DNA of 64,000 nt. Source: Cellulomonas carbonis (GTDB lineage: Bacteria; Actinomycetota; Actinomycetes; Actinomycetales; Cellulomonadaceae). The first letter of the stretch is position 1. Each line of letters begins with the position of its first letter. Positions 1 to 7,790 of the stretch are shown in pieces. A program made the position numbers and the translations under genes. The notes under the pieces were generated by a model that did not search any database, was not told the origin of the DNA, and saw only the letters and a list, made by a program, of their open reading frames with translations. The stretch is from NCBI RefSeq assembly GCF_014636275.1, contig NZ_BMEB01000001.1, positions 248,001 to 312,000 of the forward strand. Reading direction: 5' to 3'.

Positions 1-69
1 TCTGACGTCTCCCCGCGCACCGGGTGGTGGGCCGCGGCGAGGACGACGGCCCGCGGCGAGGACGACTGA
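1..69 (+). CDS. Possible 3' end of an upstream gene (partial)
   Basis: The first reading frame is open from the window edge to a TGA at 67-69 and would encode about 22 residues ending in Gly-Glu-Asp-Asp. It is compatible with the tail of a gene transcribed toward the kinase gene, which lies on the opposite strand. A 16-base segment (32-47) is repeated at 51-66, so part of this tail may be a duplication. The stretch is too short to name a family. Confidence 0.3.
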   Translation, partial: SDVSPRTGWWAAARTTARGEDD

Positions 70-107
70 CCGCGAGCGGACTCCCCCGAGCGGGTCGGAC
101 GGCCAGG

Positions 108-2081
108 TCAGACGACGGCGAGCGTGACCGTCGAACCCTTGGGGATCGCGGAGCCGGGCGTCACGTCCTGCGTGCGCACGGTCCCGAAGAACCCGCCGAG
201 GACGTCTTCGCGGACCACCACCAGACCGAGCTGCTCGAGCTGCTGGCGAGCCTCGCCGAACTGCTTGCCGACGACGTCGGGGACCTCGACGAGTGGTGGG
301 CCCTGCGACACGGTGACGGTCACCGTGTCGCCACGGAAGCCCTCCGTCCCGGGGGCGGGTGCCTGCGCCATGACGGTGCCCTTCGGGTACTGCTCGCTGA
401 AGTCCTGCTGCTCCGCCACCACCAGCCCGTCCGCCTCGAGCTGCGCGCGCGCGTCGGCGAGGGGGACGCCGACCACGGAGATCACCGTGACGGGGGCCGG
501 CCCGTCGGACACGGTCAGGGCCACCTCCGTGCCGACGGGCAGCGACGCGCCGGGTTCGGCGGACGCGCTCAGGACGGCACCCGCGGGCACCGTGTCGTCG
601 TACGCGGACTCCGGTTCGGGGACGACGAACCCCGCCTCCTCGAGGGCGGCGGTCGCATCCGCGACGGGCGTGCCGACCAGGTCGGCCGGCACCACGCGGA
701 GGTCGGGGCCCTTGCTGACGACCAGCTCCACCGTCCCGTCCCGGTGGACCCGCTCACCCGCAGCGGGGTCGGAGTCGACGACGAGCCCCTCGGCGACGAC
801 CGGGTCGAACGCCTCAACGGCCGTCGATCCGATGCCGAGCTCGTCGAGCGCCGCCTCCGCCTCGGCCTGCGTGGTGCCGGCGAGCCCGGAGGGGACGGTC
901 GTCCACGCCCCGGGACCGCTCGTCCAGTACCAGACGAGCCCGATCCCGGTCAGGGCACCGATCGCGACGACCGCGAGGACCGCCGTGACCCGGCGCCGCC
1001 ACCTGCGCACGTCGTCGGCCGGCTCGGCCCCCTCGGTGCGGTCGTCCCGACCGTCGTCGACGAGGTCGACGGCACCCACGGGCAGCGCGACGGTCCGACC
1101 GCGCTCCGAGCGCTCGCGTGCGACCCCGGTGAGCGCGGCGGTCGCGTCCGAGTCACCGGCGGCGTCGGGCGTCTCGGCCGCGTCCTCGGACGGCGTGACG
1201 TCGGCGCGCCGTGCCAGCGTGCCGTCGTCGAGCGCCGCGCGGGTGCGGCGGAGCATCGTGAGCGCCGCGCCGGCCTCGGCCGGACGCTCGTCCGGGTCGC
1301 GTGCCGCGAGAGCCTGGACCAGCTCGTCGAGCTCGACAGGGAGCCACGGCACGACGTCGGACGGGCCGGGGACGTCGTCGTTCACGTGCTGGTAGGCGAC
1401 CTGGATCGGGGTGGCGCCGGTGAACGGCTGGCGCCCGGTCAGCATCTCGTACAGCAGGATGCCGACCGCGTAGACGTCGGTGCGCGCGTCGCTCGCACCC
1501 TGCGTGACGAGCTCGGGCGCGAGGTAGGCGACGGTGCCGAGCACGGTACCCGTAGCCGTCGCACTGGCCTCGGTCACCGCCCGGGCGAGGCCGAAGTCGG
1601 CGACCTTGACGCGCCCGTCGTCGGGCACGAGCACGTTCTCGGGCTTGATGTCACGGTGGACCAGGTGCGCGCGGTGCGCGACGGCCAGCGCGTCGAGCAC
1701 CGACTCCGTCACGCGCAGGGCCTCGCCGACGGTGAGCGAGCCCTCGGTCGTCAGCCGGCGCCGCAAGGTCGGGCCGTCGACGTACTCCATCGTGAGGTAG
1801 CTGGTCTCGCCGTCGACGCCCTGGTCGTAGACGCCGACGAGCCCGGGGTGCGTCAGCCGGGCCGCGGCCCGGGCCTCGCGGCGGAACCGCGCGACGAAGT
1901 CCGACCCGCTGGCGCCGTCGGCCAGGTGCGGGTGCATGACCTTGAGCGCGACCTCGCGGTCCAGGCGGCGGTCGGTCGCGAGGTAGACCGTCGCCATGCC
2001 GCCGCGCGCGATCCGGGACAGCACCTCGTACCGGCCGTCGACGACGTGGCCGATGAGCGGGTCGGTGAGCGTGGCTGCCAC
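108..2081 (-). CDS. pknL: PASTA-domain Ser/Thr protein kinase at the PknL locus
   Basis: Membrane eukaryotic-type Ser/Thr kinase of 657 residues. The kinase domain (about residues 12-275) shows the glycine loop RGGMATVY, the catalytic loop HRDIKPEN, DFG and APE motifs. A low-complexity juxtamembrane linker is followed by one transmembrane helix (about 364-386) and four extracellular PASTA repeats (about 390-657), which in this family bind muropeptides or lipid II. The GTG start has no Shine-Dalgarno sequence but has TAGACT six bases upstream, so the mRNA should be leaderless. By position, next to an Rv2175c-like gene and an idsA-type gene, it is the PknL orthologue. Mycobacterium tuberculosis PknL lacks PASTA repeats, so this protein looks PknB-like in architecture. 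It probably senses wall state and phosphorylates division, wall or DNA-binding partners. Confidence 0.9.
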   Translation of the reverse strand: MAATLTDPLIGHVVDGRYEVLSRIARGGMATVYLATDRRLDREVALKVMHPHLADGASGSDFVARFRREARAAARLTHPGLVGVYDQGVDGETSYLTMEYVDGPTLRRRLTTEGSLTVGEALRVTESVLDALAVAHRAHLVHRDIKPENVLVPDDGRVKVADFGLARAVTEASATATGTVLGTVAYLAPELVTQGASDARTDVYAVGILLYEMLTGRQPFTGATPIQVAYQHVNDDVPGPSDVVPWLPVELDELVQALAARDPDERPAEAGAALTMLRRTRAALDDGTLARRADVTPSEDAAETPDAAGDSDATAALTGVARERSERGRTVALPVGAVDLVDDGRDDRTEGAEPADDVRRWRRRVTAVLAVVAIGALTGIGLVWYWTSGPGAWTTVPSGLAGTTQAEAEAALDELGIGSTAVEAFDPVVAEGLVVDSDPAAGERVHRDGTVELVVSKGPDLRVVPADLVGTPVADATAALEEAGFVVPEPESAYDDTVPAGAVLSASAEPGASLPVGTEVALTVSDGPAPVTVISVVGVPLADARAQLEADGLVVAEQQDFSEQYPKGTVMAQAPAPGTEGFRGDTVTVTVSQGPPLVEVPDVVGKQFGEARQQLEQLGLVVVREDVLGGFFGTVRTQDVTPGSAIPKGSTVTLAVV

Positions 2082-2087
2082 GGCGGC

Positions 2088-2093
2088 AGTCTA
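2088..2093 (-). promoter_or_regulatory. -10 box of leaderless kinase gene
   Basis: TAGACT lies six bases before the GTG at 2081, putting transcription start at or next to the start codon. No recognisable -35. Confidence 0.5.
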
Positions 2094-2116
2094 CGGTCGG
2101 GCTCCGCCCGGGCCCG

Positions 2117-3469
2117 TCAGGCGAACCGTGTCATGAGCGTCTGGACGCTCGCGACGTAGCGACGGGTGTCGGGGTACATGCCGTTGCGGCGGACGCCCGC
2201 GAGGCCCTGGTAGTAGCCCGCGATCGCGGTCTGCGTGTCGGGCGCGGAGGCGACGAGCTGGCGGAGGATCGCCACGCCGGCGGTCACGTTGTCGTGCGGG
2301 TCGAGCAGGTTGAGCTGCCGGCCGACGAGCTGTGAGGCCCACTCGCCCGAGGAGGGGATGACCTGCATCGTGCCGATGGCGTTGGCGGGGGAGACCGAGG
2401 CGTGGTTGAAGCCGGACTCCTGGTAGGCGATCGCCAGCGCGAGGGCGGGGTCGACGCCCATGGCGCGGGCGGTGTCGGCGACGAGGGCCCGCATCTCCGC
2501 CTTGCTCGGCACGCCGGTCGCGAGGAGCGTCGCCTTGTTGAGGTTCGCCGAGCTCACCGTGGCCTCGGGGTAGGTGCGGCCGGCGAACGTGTTGCCCACG
2601 AGCGTGGTCGGGGCGGCCGCCGTGCCGGTCGGGACGCTGAGCGTCTGGCCGATGCGGATCGTCGCGCGCGCGTCCAGGCCGTTCGAGCGCACGACGGCGT
2701 CCGTCGTCGTCCCGTAGCGCGCCGCGATTTCCGACACGGTCTCACCGGCCGTGACCCGGTGGCTGGTCGACGAGACGGCGCTGGGGGCTGCGGCGGGCGC
2801 GGCGGCTGGGGCGCTCGTCGGCGACGCGCCGGGCACCGTGAGCGTCTGGCCGACGCGGATCGTCGCGCGCTCGTCGAGCCCGTTGGCCCGGACGATCGCG
2901 GCGACCGACGTGCCGTGCCGCGCGGCGAGCGCGCCCACCGTGTCGCCTGCGACGACCCGGTGGGTCGCGGAGGTCGCCGTGACCGTCGTGACGGCGCTGG
3001 GCGCCGGCGCGGCGGCGCCCGGGATCGTCAGCTGCTGGCCGATCCGGATGAGTGCGCGCGCGTCGAGGCCGTTGGCCTGCACGATCGCGCTCGTCGTGGT
3101 CCCGTAGCGCGCGGCGAGCCCGGACACGGTGTCACCCGCGGCGACGCGGTGGCTGCCTGCCGTGGGCGCGCCCGGCTGGGTGGGGACCGCGGCGACGGTG
3201 GGGATGGTGAGGCGCTGACCGATCCGGATGGTCGCGCGCGAGTCGAGCCGGTTCGCGCGGACGATCGCGTCGACGGAGGTCGCGCTCCGCGCGGCGATGT
3301 GGCTCACCGTGTCGCCCGGTCGGACCGTGTACTCCTCGGCCGCGGCGGGAGTGGCGCCGGCAGCCACGGTGGCGACGGCGAGCGCGATGCCCATGCCCGT
3401 CCCGCCCGCGGCGCGCAGGCGGGTGGAGGAGGGCGACGGCGACGCGGCGCGCGAGTGGCTCTGGGTCAT
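2117..3469 (-). CDS. Secreted LysM x4 lytic transglycosylase
   Basis: Secreted peptidoglycan hydrolase of about 450 residues. A Sec signal peptide (hydrophobic stretch ending near AAAEEY, about residue 35) is followed by four LysM repeats separated by Ala/Pro/Thr linkers, each with the YTVRPGDTVS-type opening. A C-terminal SLT-like domain has the catalytic-site pattern YQESGFN and the downstream NAIGTMQVIP motif. LysM should anchor it to glycan strands while the SLT domain cleaves between MurNAc and GlcNAc. I chose the ATG at 3469 because it gives a proper signal peptide; the open frame continues upstream to 3586 with sequence that does not look coding. It lies directly upstream of the PASTA kinase on the same strand, which suggests joint control of wall remodelling. 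Confidence 0.88.
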   Translation of the reverse strand: MTQSHSRAASPSPSSTRLRAAGGTGMGIALAVATVAAGATPAAAEEYTVRPGDTVSHIAARSATSVDAIVRANRLDSRATIRIGQRLTIPTVAAVPTQPGAPTAGSHRVAAGDTVSGLAARYGTTTSAIVQANGLDARALIRIGQQLTIPGAAAPAPSAVTTVTATSATHRVVAGDTVGALAARHGTSVAAIVRANGLDERATIRVGQTLTVPGASPTSAPAAAPAAAPSAVSSTSHRVTAGETVSEIAARYGTTTDAVVRSNGLDARATIRIGQTLSVPTGTAAAPTTLVGNTFAGRTYPEATVSSANLNKATLLATGVPSKAEMRALVADTARAMGVDPALALAIAYQESGFNHASVSPANAIGTMQVIPSSGEWASQLVGRQLNLLDPHDNVTAGVAILRQLVASAPDTQTAIAGYYQGLAGVRRNGMYPDTRRYVASVQTLMTRFA

Positions 3470-3603
3470 GAGAGGTGGTCCGTCCCTGGGGCTGGTGAGA
3501 CTGCTGGTGCACGTGTGACTGAAGTGACAGAAGAGACGGTAGCCGAGGTCGGCGCGTGCTGGAAGGTCGGGATGCCCTTCGGACACCTCCGAGCCGGACT
3601 GCG

Positions 3604-3609
3604 TACGCT
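3604..3609 (+). promoter_or_regulatory. -10 box of leaderless Rv2175c-like gene
   Basis: TACGCT ends six bases before the GTG at 3616. This supports the short start over the upstream ATG at 3556. Confidence 0.5.
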
Positions 3610-3615
3610 GACCGG

Positions 3616-4014
3616 GTGACCGACCTCGACACCCTCGTGCAGGAGTGGCTGCCCCTTCCCGACGTCGCCGAGCGCATCGGCACCGACGTCGGGTCCGTCC
3701 GTCGGATGGTCCAGGAGGGCCGCCTCCTCGCCCTGCGGCATGGTGAGCGGAACGTGCTCAGCGTCCCCGCGGACTTCCTCGTCCCCACGGGGGACGAAGG
3801 TCGGTGGCAGGTCGTCCCCGCGCTCGCCGGGACCCTCACTCTGCTGGCGGACGCGGGCTTCACGACCGAGGAGGCGGTGCGCTGGCTCTTCCGGCCGGAT
3901 GCCACCCTCGAGGCGCTCGGGACCGGGGCCACGCGGCCGCGGACGCCGGTCGAGGCGCTGGCCGCGGGCCACAAGACGGAGATTCGGCGACGGGCTCAGG
4001 CCGAGGCCCTCTGA
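3616..4014 (+). CDS. Rv2175c-family winged-helix DNA-binding protein
   Basis: Small protein of 132 residues with an N-terminal helix-turn-helix (about residues 10-50: the LPLPDVAERIGTDVGSVRRM stretch) and a C-terminal domain with the conserved ALAGTLTLLADAGF and AVRWLF segments of the Rv2175c family. In mycobacteria Rv2175c binds DNA and is a substrate of PknL, phosphorylated on an N-terminal threonine. Here the kinase gene is two genes away, divergent. With the leaderless GTG start the N-terminal tail is very short, with threonines only at residues 2 and 6, so the phosphosite may have moved or been lost. Target genes are unknown. Confidence 0.82.
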   Translation: MTDLDTLVQEWLPLPDVAERIGTDVGSVRRMVQEGRLLALRHGERNVLSVPADFLVPTGDEGRWQVVPALAGTLTLLADAGFTTEEAVRWLFRPDATLEALGTGATRPRTPVEALAAGHKTEIRRRAQAEAL

Positions 4015-4030
4015 GGGCCGTCGGTCGTGC

Positions 4031-4050
4031 GGCCCCTCCGCGGGGAGGCC
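4031..4050. terminator. Weak GC-rich hairpin between convergent genes
   Basis: CCTCC and GGAGG arms flank a four-base loop in the gap between the DNA-binding protein and the convergent prenyl synthase gene. The stem is short and no T-run follows, so termination is only possible. Confidence 0.25.
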
Positions 4051-4102
4051 CTTGGGGCTGAGCCCGGGCGCGAGGTCCGTCGGCTCCCGGTCTCTCCGGG
4101 GG

Positions 4103-5218
4103 TCAGGCCTGGCGCGTGACGGCCGAGCGTCCCAGACGCACGAGCATGTCCTGCCCGGCCGGCTCCAGCTCGGCCGCCGCAAGCTCCGCGAGCGCGGGAC
4201 CGGCCAGCTCGTCGATGAGCGCCTCCACGTCGGCGACCGCCCCGCTGCGGACCATCGCAGCGCGCACGCGGTCCACGTCCGCCGCGGCGAGGCCGCGGTC
4301 GCCGAGGTGCCTGAGCAGCGTCGCGCGGTCCTCCTCGTCGGCCCGCTTGAGGGTCCGAGCCACGAGCACCGTGCGCTTGCCCTCGCGGAGGTCGTCGCCG
4401 GCAGGCTTGCCCGTGGTGGCCGGGTCGCCGAACACGCCGAGCAGGTCGTCGCGCAGCTGGAACGCCTCTCCGAGCGCGAGCCCCGTCCGCCGGCACCGCG
4501 CGAGCTCCGCGGGGGAGGCGCCGGCCAGGGCGGCGCCGATCACCATCGGGTGCTCGACGCTGTAACGCGCGCTCTTCGCCCGGATCACCGCGCGCGCACG
4601 GTGCTCCTGGTCGTCGGGACCGATCGGCTCGACCTGGGCGAGGACGTCGAGGAACTGCCCGACGGTGACCTCCGTGCGCATCTCGTCGAACGTGGCCCGG
4701 GCGGGTGCCCCGACGCGGGCGTCCGTCGTGGCCAGGGCAGCGGCCAGCTCGCGCTCGCTCTCGACCAGCGCGAGATCGCCGAGGAGCACGGCCGCGGCGA
4801 CCCCGAACTGCTCCGACGGGCCGCCCCACCCGCGACGCGCGTGCTCGGTGGCGAAGTGCCGGTGCGCCGCGGGGCGCCCGCGCCGCGTGTCCGACTGGTC
4901 CATCACGTCGTCGTGCACGAGGGCTGCCGCCTGGAACAGCTCGAGAGCCGCGCCGACGCGCAGGACGGTCGCCCGGGACGCGGCCGCGGCGTGCCGACCC
5001 GCGGCCCCGCCGTGCGCGTGCCACGACCAGAAGCAGAACGCCGCGCGCAGGCGCTTGCCGCCCTCGGTCGTCGCGGCCATCGCGTCGACCAGCTCCTCGA
5101 CGCCGGGGCCGTGGTGGGCGAGCTCGGCGCGGAGGGCGTCGAGGTGGTCCCGCAGTGCCTGGTCCACCCCGGCACGGACCCCGTCGACGTCGACGAGGGT
5201 GGTCGCGGGGGTCGTCAC
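4103..5218 (-). CDS. idsA: Polyprenyl (geranylgeranyl-type) diphosphate synthase
   Basis: Class I trans-prenyltransferase of about 371 residues. It condenses isopentenyl diphosphate with allylic diphosphates for quinones, carotenoids or wall lipid carriers. The first Asp-rich motif HDDVMD, the GGKRLR substrate-binding motif near the N-terminus and the second motif LRDDLLGVFGD are present. The GTG at 5218 is preferred over the GTG nine bases upstream (5227) because TAGGGT sits seven bases before it. The locus matches idsA2 beside Rv2175c and pknL in mycobacteria. A lipoprotein gene lies just upstream on the same strand. Product chain length cannot be told from the sequence. Confidence 0.88.
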   Translation of the reverse strand: MTTPATTLVDVDGVRAGVDQALRDHLDALRAELAHHGPGVEELVDAMAATTEGGKRLRAAFCFWSWHAHGGAAGRHAAAASRATVLRVGAALELFQAAALVHDDVMDQSDTRRGRPAAHRHFATEHARRGWGGPSEQFGVAAAVLLGDLALVESERELAAALATTDARVGAPARATFDEMRTEVTVGQFLDVLAQVEPIGPDDQEHRARAVIRAKSARYSVEHPMVIGAALAGASPAELARCRRTGLALGEAFQLRDDLLGVFGDPATTGKPAGDDLREGKRTVLVARTLKRADEEDRATLLRHLGDRGLAAADVDRVRAAMVRSGAVADVEALIDELAGPALAELAAAELEPAGQDMLVRLGRSAVTRQA

Positions 5219-5225
5219 GGCGACC

Positions 5226-5231
5226 ACCCTA
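5226..5231 (-). promoter_or_regulatory. -10 box of leaderless prenyl synthase gene
   Basis: TAGGGT, seven bases before the GTG at 5218. The upstream GTG at 5227 overlaps this box, which argues against it as the start. Confidence 0.45.
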
Positions 5232-5249
5232 GGCGACGTCGACGGGGCG

Positions 5250-5912
5250 TCAGCGACCCGCCCGGACGCGACCGCCGATCGTCACGGTGCGTCCGCCGTC
5301 CACCTCGAGGACCCCGACGGACACGAGCTCGTCGCCCCCGGACCTCGTGAAGGTCGCCTCGGCCGCCAGCTCCGTCGGCAGCCCCGCGGGCTCTGCCTCG
5401 GTGAACCCGGCCGAGACGAGCGCGTCGCGGTAGAGCTGTACGACGTCGTCGACCGACAGCCCGGTCCGCAGGTTCAGGGAGACCTCCTGGACATCGGTCG
5501 CCTCGCCGACCGGGACGGCCGACGTCACGAGGATCACCGCGTCGTCGGGCAGGGGGAGCAGGTCGACGGGGAAGTCGGGCACGAGCTCGCCGACCTCCGA
5601 CCCTCCCGCGTCCTCGGCGGCCGTCGCGCCCTCGTTGCCGGCCGCGGGGTCGTCGCCCGTGTCGTCGCCCGTGTCGTCTGCCGTGTCGTCCGTCTCCTGG
5701 GCCGCCCCGAGGCCGTCGGCCGGCGCCTCCTCGTCGGATGGCGCAGCGGTCGCCGCCACGCCGGGGGCGAGGTCGGCGGCCGCGCCGTCCGCCGGCGCGC
5801 CCGTGCACCCCATGAGCGACACCCCGAGCGCGGCGGCGGTGACCGCGGCAGCCAAAGGCGACCCGGGTGCGCGCCGGCGGTGCGCGCTGACCCCGCGGCG
5901 TCGACCCGGCAT
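5250..5912 (-). CDS. Lipoprotein of unknown function
   Basis: Exported lipoprotein of 220 residues. A basic N-terminus (MPGRRRG) and hydrophobic stretch lead to the lipobox LMGC near residue 36. An acidic, Ala/Thr/Asp-rich low-complexity linker (about 37-105, with repeated DDTGDD) follows. The folded C-terminal domain of about 110 residues contains the segments VSLNLRTGLSVDDVVQLYRDAL and VGVLEVDGGRTVTIGG. I do not recognise a named family for the C-terminal domain. The ATG at 5912 follows TACCGT by six bases with no ribosome-binding site, so it is probably leaderless. It is upstream of and co-directional with the prenyl synthase gene. Confidence 0.72.
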   Translation of the reverse strand: MPGRRRGVSAHRRRAPGSPLAAAVTAAALGVSLMGCTGAPADGAAADLAPGVAATAAPSDEEAPADGLGAAQETDDTADDTGDDTGDDPAAGNEGATAAEDAGGSEVGELVPDFPVDLLPLPDDAVILVTSAVPVGEATDVQEVSLNLRTGLSVDDVVQLYRDALVSAGFTEAEPAGLPTELAAEATFTRSGGDELVSVGVLEVDGGRTVTIGGRVRAGR

Positions 5913-5918
5913 GGCTTC

Positions 5919-5924
5919 ACGGTA
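5919..5924 (-). promoter_or_regulatory. -10 box of leaderless lipoprotein gene
   Basis: TACCGT, six bases before the ATG at 5912. Confidence 0.45.
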
Positions 5925-6077
5925 GTCCTGGTGCCGGCCCGTCCGCCCCTGCGCCCGCGGGTGAGTCGACGGCGCACGTCGCGCCGATCGCTCTCCACAG
6001 GCGTCGGCCCTCGCGAGCGTGCACAGGCACCGCTGGCCGGCGGGCACGGCCACGGCCCCGGATGGTCGGGTCGCGCC

Positions 6078-7187
6078 ATGACAACGACCATCCGCACGAG
6101 CGAGCCCCGTGAGCTCCTCGCCCTCGTCCCGTTCCAGCTCGGATTCCAGCCGCAGGAGAGCGCCGTCGTCATCAGCGTCAGGACGCACCGCTCACGGGTC
6201 GGCATGGTCGCCCGCGTCGACCTGGCCGACCTCGCGTGCCCGGTGCGCGGACCGGAGGTGGCACGTGCGCTCGTCGCGCACCTCGTCGCGGACGGCGCGC
6301 GGTCGGTGGTTCTCGTCGTCTACACCGCGGCCGACCTGCGTGGGGCGGACGCGCCGACGGCGGCGTCGCTCGTCGGGAACGTGACCCGAGCGACGGATGG
6401 CCTGCTCGACGGGCCCTCGACGTGGGTCGTCACCCCGGTGGGGTGGTACGGGCTGGACTGCTCCGACGACACGTGCTGCCCGCCCGGGGGCAGGCCCCAC
6501 GCGGAGCTCGAGTCGACCGCGGTGGGCGCGGAGATGGTGCTGCGCGGAGCCGCGATCGCTCCGTCGCGGGCGGGCCTCGGTGCGGTCGGCGACGCGTCGG
6601 CGCCCGCCCGGCGGTCGGCGCGCCGGGCAGCGGCGCGGTGGGCCGACCGGGCGCGCGCCGCGACCTCGCCGTCGGAGCTGCACCGCTGGCGGCACGCGGG
6701 GCTCGTCGAGTGGCGGGCGACCCTGGAGGCGGCGTGCGCGGGGCGCGCCGAGGTCCGACCCACGGTGCTCGGCCGCCTCCGCGCGTCGCTCGACGACGTG
6801 CTGGTGCGCGACGCGGTGCTCCTCCTCGTCGTCCCGTGCGACGAGGACCTGCCCGACCGCGTCGTCGCAGGGGACGTGGGTGCGGACGTCGGCGACGCGT
6901 TGCGTGCCCTGGTCGACCCGTCCGGCGGCGTGCCGCCGGACGTCGAGACCTGCCGTGCCGTCGGCGGGGTCCTCGCGCGCGTCGCGGCGCACACCACGGG
7001 CGGACGGCACGCGCCGTCGCTCACGCTGCTCGCCGTCCTCGCGTGGTGGTCCGGGGACGGGGCGCGGGCCGCCGTGCTGCTCGAGCGGGCGCTCGAGGCC
7101 GAGCCCGCGTACCGGCTCGCCCGTCTGGTCGAGGAGGCGGTCGTCGCGGGGATGCCCCCAGGGTGGCTCGCCCGGGGGCGCGTGTGA
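6078..7187 (+). CDS. DUF4192 domain protein
   Basis: Cytoplasmic protein of 369 residues of the actinobacterial DUF4192 family, whose function is unknown. The N-terminus carries the family signature (EPRELLALVPFQLGFQPQES, then SVRT, with VARVDLADL). A cysteine-containing loop (CSDDTCCPPGG, about residues 133-143) is also typical. The C-terminal part is alpha-helical with a TPR-like ALLERALEAEPAYRLARL segment. The open frame extends far upstream, but the ATG at 6078 is the first position from which the family signature starts and the upstream codons are a shadow of the opposite-strand genes. It is divergent from the lipoprotein gene. Confidence 0.82.
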   Translation: MTTTIRTSEPRELLALVPFQLGFQPQESAVVISVRTHRSRVGMVARVDLADLACPVRGPEVARALVAHLVADGARSVVLVVYTAADLRGADAPTAASLVGNVTRATDGLLDGPSTWVVTPVGWYGLDCSDDTCCPPGGRPHAELESTAVGAEMVLRGAAIAPSRAGLGAVGDASAPARRSARRAAARWADRARAATSPSELHRWRHAGLVEWRATLEAACAGRAEVRPTVLGRLRASLDDVLVRDAVLLLVVPCDEDLPDRVVAGDVGADVGDALRALVDPSGGVPPDVETCRAVGGVLARVAAHTTGGRHAPSLTLLAVLAWWSGDGARAAVLLERALEAEPAYRLARLVEEAVVAGMPPGWLARGRV

Positions 7188-7268
7188 CGTCGAGCACGTC
7201 GTCCCGGCTCTCATCCGGTAGCGTCGGCGGGACGGAGGCGGTGACGTCCCGGTGCCGAAGGAGGACCG

Positions 7269-7667
7269 ATGAGTGTCGTGGTCGGCTATGTGGCGACCCC
7301 CGAGGGGTCCGCTGCGCTCGACGTGGCCGTGGTCGAGGCCCGCAGGCGTGGCGTCCGCCTCGTCGTCGTCCTGAGCGAGCGGGGCCAGCGGTTCGGCTCG
7401 GACCCGGTCGACCTCGAGCGGCAGGCGGAGGACGTCCGCGCGCGCCTCGCCGACGCGGACGTCCCGTCCGAGGTGCGCCAGACCGTGCGCGGCCGGGACG
7501 TCGCGGACGACATCATCGGTGCGGCGGTGGGGGAGTCCGCCGAGCTGATCGTCATCGGGCTGCGTCGTCGCAGCCCGGTCGGCAAGCTGATCCTCGGGTC
7601 CAACGCCCAGCGGATCCTGCTCGACGCGCCGTGCCCCGTCCTGGCGGTCAAGCCCACGGCGAGCTGA
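7269..7667 (+). CDS. Universal stress protein, UspA family
   Basis: Single-domain UspA-type protein of 132 residues. The ATP-binding signature G-2x-G-9x-G(S/T) is seen in modified form as GLRRRSPVGKLILGSNAQRI near residues 97-116, followed by the usual APCPVL strand. A strong Shine-Dalgarno AAGGAGGA lies just before the ATG. A TAGCGT about 46 bases upstream may be the promoter. These proteins bind ATP and help survival in stress or stationary phase; no specific partner is evident. It immediately precedes the primary sigma factor gene. Confidence 0.85.
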   Translation: MSVVVGYVATPEGSAALDVAVVEARRRGVRLVVVLSERGQRFGSDPVDLERQAEDVRARLADADVPSEVRQTVRGRDVADDIIGAAVGESAELIVIGLRRRSPVGKLILGSNAQRILLDAPCPVLAVKPTAS

Positions 7668-7728
7668 ACGCTCACCCGTCCGGGCGCCGCGCGGACCCGC
7701 GGGGCCGACCGGGGGAACCCTCGGACGT

Positions 7729-7734
7729 TACAAT
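7729..7734 (+). promoter_or_regulatory. Probable sigA promoter -10
   Basis: TACAAT is the best -10 in the gap before sigA and predicts a leader of about 50 bases. No good -35 is visible at the usual spacing. Confidence 0.4.
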
Positions 7735-7790
7735 GGTGGTTCGTCTTCCCGGACCTTCCCTCCGAGCCTGGTGCGCCGAAAGGTTCTCTG

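Noticed and set aside
24..2159. Plus-strand open frame of 711 codons opposite the kinase gene
   Set aside because: It is antisense to a clear kinase/PASTA protein, is Arg/Gly/Asp-rich without any domain, and long antisense frames are expected at this GC content.
3470..3586. Longer start for the LysM transglycosylase
   Set aside because: It would bury the signal peptide about 40 residues in and overlap the promoter of the divergent DNA-binding protein gene.
7711..7728. GGGGGAACC before GTT upstream of sigA as a SigR-type promoter
   Set aside because: The spacing between the GGAA-like and GTT elements is about 8-10 bases, not the 18-19 expected; TACAAT is a better ordinary -10.
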